NCBI GenBank assembly: GCA_934659415.1
Contig: CAKUHW010000042.1
Span: forward strand, 1 to 7,865
Source: an uncultured Oscillospiraceae bacterium
Lineage (GTDB): Bacteria; Bacillota; Clostridia; Oscillospirales; Oscillospiraceae
DNA: 7,865 nt
Reading direction: 5' to 3'
Position numbers and translations under genes: made by a program. Position 1 is the stretch's first letter. Each line of letters opens with the position of its first letter. This document shows, in pieces, positions 5,919 through 7,865 of the stretch. The notes beneath the pieces were generated by a model. It did not search any database. It saw only the letters and a list, made by a program, of their open reading frames with translations, and was not told where the DNA came from.

Positions 5919-7188
5919 AGCCATGTACAGCCGGCTGGGGATCTCTCCGGCGGTCTGTGAATACGGGCAGCAGATACTATCCGGCCTGCGGGAGCGGTTC
6001 GACGCCATTGACGCCGTCGCCGAACACAACCAGGCGAAGGTGCTGTACGCCATGCAGAAAAACCGCGTGAATGCCACCCACTTCGCCGCTACTACAGGGT
6101 ACGGCTACGATGACACCGGACGGGATACCCTGGAGCGGGTCTACGCCGACGTGTTCCACACAGAGGCCGCGCTGGTGCGCCCGCAGATCACCTGCGGGAC
6201 TCACGCGCTGACCGTGGCGCTCTCCGCCAATCTGCTGCCGGGGGACGAACTGCTCTCCCCCGTCGGCGCCCCCTACGACACGCTGGAGGAGGTCATCGGC
6301 ATCCGGGAGAGCAAGTGCTCCCTGAAGGAATATGGGGTCACTTACGCCCAGGCCGATCTGAAGGCAGACGGAAGCTTTGATTACGACGCCATCCGCGCCA
6401 GGATCAATCCGCGCACCAAGCTCATTACGATTCAGCGCTCCAAGGGGTATGCCACGCGCCCCTCGTTCTCCGTGGCACAGATCGGTGAGCTCATCGCCTT
6501 CTGTAAGAGCGTAAAGCCCGATGTAAAGGTCATGGTAGACAACTGCTACGGCGAGTTTGTGGAGTTGCTGGAACCCTCCGATGTGGGAGCAGACATGGTG
6601 GTCGGGTCGCTGATCAAAAACCCGGGCGGCGGCCTGGCTCCCATCGGCGGCTACATCTGCGGCACTGCGGAGTGCGTGGAGCGCTGCGCCTACCGGCTGT
6701 CCGCACCCGGTCTCGGTCAGGAGGTCGGGGCAAACCTGGGCCTGCTGCCCGCCTTTTATCAGGGTCTGTTTCTCGCGCCCACTGTGGTCGCGGGAGCGCT
6801 GAAGGGCGCGGTGTTCGCCGCCAACATCTACGAACAGCTCGGTTTCTCCTGCGTGCCTGCCGCCGGAGAGGACCGGCACGACATCATTCAGGCCGTCACT
6901 CTGGGCAGCCCGGAGGCCATGGTCGCTTTCTGCAAAGGAATCCAGGCCGCCGCCCCTGTGGACAGCTATGTGACTCCGGAGCCCTGGGCTATGCCCGGCT
7001 ACGATTCCGACGTGATCATGGCCGCCGGTGCCTTTGTCCAGGGCAGCTCTATCGAGTTGTCCGCAGACGGCCCCATCCGCCCGCCCTACGCCGTCTATTT
7101 CCAGGGCGGTCTCACCTGGCATCACGCGAAAACCGGCATTCTCCTGTCCGTTCAGAAACTGGCGGACATCGGACTCGTTACACTTTGA
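5908..7188 (+). CDS. ynbB: YnbB-type PLP-dependent enzyme ('methionine gamma-lyase family' / 'aluminum resistance' protein)
   Basis: A 426-residue fold-type I PLP enzyme. Recognisable features are the N-terminal NQAKVLYAMQKNRVNATHFAATTGYGYDD region (about 41-69), RPQITCGTHAL (91-101), the pyridine-nitrogen aspartate in VMVDNCYGEFVE (D211), and the likely Schiff-base lysine in GSLIKNPGGG (K237). The length and motif order match Bacillus YnbB. The 'aluminum resistance' name is historical, and the true substrate is not established; a C-S lyase reaction on a sulphur amino acid is inferred from the fold. The ATG at 5908 overlaps the stop region of the AbrB-type gene by 11 bases and has GAGG nine bases upstream. 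An open extension to 5740 in this frame is only a shadow of that gene. The protein appears complete, with no missing key residue, and should be cytosolic. Confidence 0.93.
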   Translation: MELKAMYSRLGISPAVCEYGQQILSGLRERFDAIDAVAEHNQAKVLYAMQKNRVNATHFAATTGYGYDDTGRDTLERVYADVFHTEAALVRPQITCGTHALTVALSANLLPGDELLSPVGAPYDTLEEVIGIRESKCSLKEYGVTYAQADLKADGSFDYDAIRARINPRTKLITIQRSKGYATRPSFSVAQIGELIAFCKSVKPDVKVMVDNCYGEFVELLEPSDVGADMVVGSLIKNPGGGLAPIGGYICGTAECVERCAYRLSAPGLGQEVGANLGLLPAFYQGLFLAPTVVAGALKGAVFAANIYEQLGFSCVPAAGEDRHDIIQAVTLGSPEAMVAFCKGIQAAAPVDSYVTPEPWAMPGYDSDVIMAAGAFVQGSSIELSADGPIRPPYAVYFQGGLTWHHAKTGILLSVQKLADIGLVTL

Positions 7189-7214
7189 TTTGAAAAGGGA
7201 GCTTGTGCATTACT

Positions 7215-7865
7215 ATGTGGTTTATTCTTGCAATCGCAGCCCTGCTCTGCTGGAGCGGCTCTGATCTGTTTTCCAAAATCGGCTGCCGGGATGGCGGCGA
7301 CCGCTACAATCACCTGAAAATGGTCATGGCGGTAGGCGTGGTCATGGGCCTGCACGCGGCCTTTGAGATCTTTGTCAGCGGCGTGGAGATCAATTTTACC
7401 ATCCTCCTCACCTATCTGCCCGTCTCCCTGCTGTACATCGTCTCTATGGCCATGGGCTACCTGGGCCTGCGCTATATCGAGCTGTCCATCTCCTCCCCCA
7501 TCTGCAATGCCTCCGGCGCTCTGGTTGCCGTGCTGGCCATTCTCACCGGAGATGGAGAATATCCTGTGCCGGTGCTCATCGCCATTGCTCTGGTGTGCGT
7601 TGGCGTAATTGGACTGGGCGTTGTGGAGGCGCGGGAGGACGACGAGCTGCGCGCCGCCCGGCAGCAGGCGGGCAATTACCGATACTCCAAAAGCTGGCTC
7701 GCCCTGGCCCTGCCCATCGCCTACTGCCTGCTGGACGCCGCCGGCACTTTCTCCGACAACCTGGTGCTGAAAAAGATCGCCCTGCTCACCGAAAACTACG
7801 AGGCAAGTGCCAATGTGGCCTACGAGCTCACCTTTCTCATCGCCGGTATCCTCTGCTTCCTGTAC
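7215..7865 (+). CDS. DMT/EamA-type membrane transporter, C-terminal part cut by the window edge
   Basis: 217 residues are visible from an ATG at 7215 to the right edge. Seven hydrophobic segments can be seen at about residues 2-18, 35-54, 62-82, 86-111, 117-136, 160-177 and 200-217, with a charged loop at 139-158 between the fifth and sixth. Members have ten segments in about 300 residues made from two EamA repeats, so the second repeat is partly missing. The motif YLGLRYIELSISSPICNASGA near the third-fourth helix junction fits the drug/metabolite transporter superfamily. An AAGGGA lies 14 bases before the ATG, a slightly long spacing. An in-frame TTG at 7203 is too close to that site. The gene begins 26 bp after the PLP enzyme with no terminator between, so co-transcription is likely, perhaps for export or uptake of a compound handled by that enzyme. 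The substrate is unknown. Confidence 0.82.
   Translation, partial: MWFILAIAALLCWSGSDLFSKIGCRDGGDRYNHLKMVMAVGVVMGLHAAFEIFVSGVEINFTILLTYLPVSLLYIVSMAMGYLGLRYIELSISSPICNASGALVAVLAILTGDGEYPVPVLIAIALVCVGVIGLGVVEAREDDELRAARQQAGNYRYSKSWLALALPIAYCLLDAAGTFSDNLVLKKIALLTENYEASANVAYELTFLIAGILCFLY

Noticed and set aside
5976..7125. A long minus-strand open frame opposite the ynbB-like gene.
   Set aside because: It is a shadow of strongly conserved coding sequence on the plus strand and has His/Gly/Val-rich composition without recognisable motifs.

Overview
The window looks like chromosomal DNA of a GC-rich Bacillota (Firmicutes), most likely a gut Clostridia of the Oscillospiraceae type. This is inferred from strong AGGAGG-type ribosome sites, sigma-A-like promoters with extended -10 elements, GC-rich codon use, a ThrR/PheB-type ACT regulator and a YnbB-type PLP enzyme. 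No rRNA or other taxonomic marker is present, so the placement is tentative.

Left block (about 1-3010, minus strand): an aspartate-family amino acid operon read right to left. The order is a ThrR/PheB-like HTH-ACT regulator, then homoserine dehydrogenase (hom), then aspartokinase (lysC), which runs off the left edge. One good promoter lies upstream of the regulator and is surrounded by three copies of an 8-base word that could be its operator. hom carries an apparent single-base frameshift that cuts off its C-terminal ACT-like region. lysC has an internal, in-frame ATG with its own Shine-Dalgarno at codon 247, as expected for separate production of the regulatory beta subunit.

Middle block (about 3011-5675): a small DUF2442 gene on the plus strand is followed by about 2.1 kb of open but truncated coding sequence on the minus strand. 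That sequence comes from a phage or conjugative-element polyvalent protein: a helical region, a MuF C-terminal domain, an ADP-ribosyltransferase domain with a visible H-Y-E triad, and a helical C-terminal region. Both ends stop abruptly. The hexamer TTGAGC occurs at both edges, and base composition changes sharply between domains. A 17-bp perfect palindrome and a strong promoter close the block.

Right block (5609-7865, plus strand): an apparent operon of a SpoVT/AbrB-fold DNA-binding protein, a YnbB-type 'methionine gamma-lyase family' PLP enzyme (start overlaps the previous gene) and a DMT/EamA-type membrane transporter cut by the right edge.

The window is mostly ordinary metabolism around a mobile-element relic. 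The points most worth a second look are the relic and its domain mosaicism, the hom frameshift, the lysC internal start, the putative ThrR operators, and two hairpins at 5077-5101 and 5563-5603.
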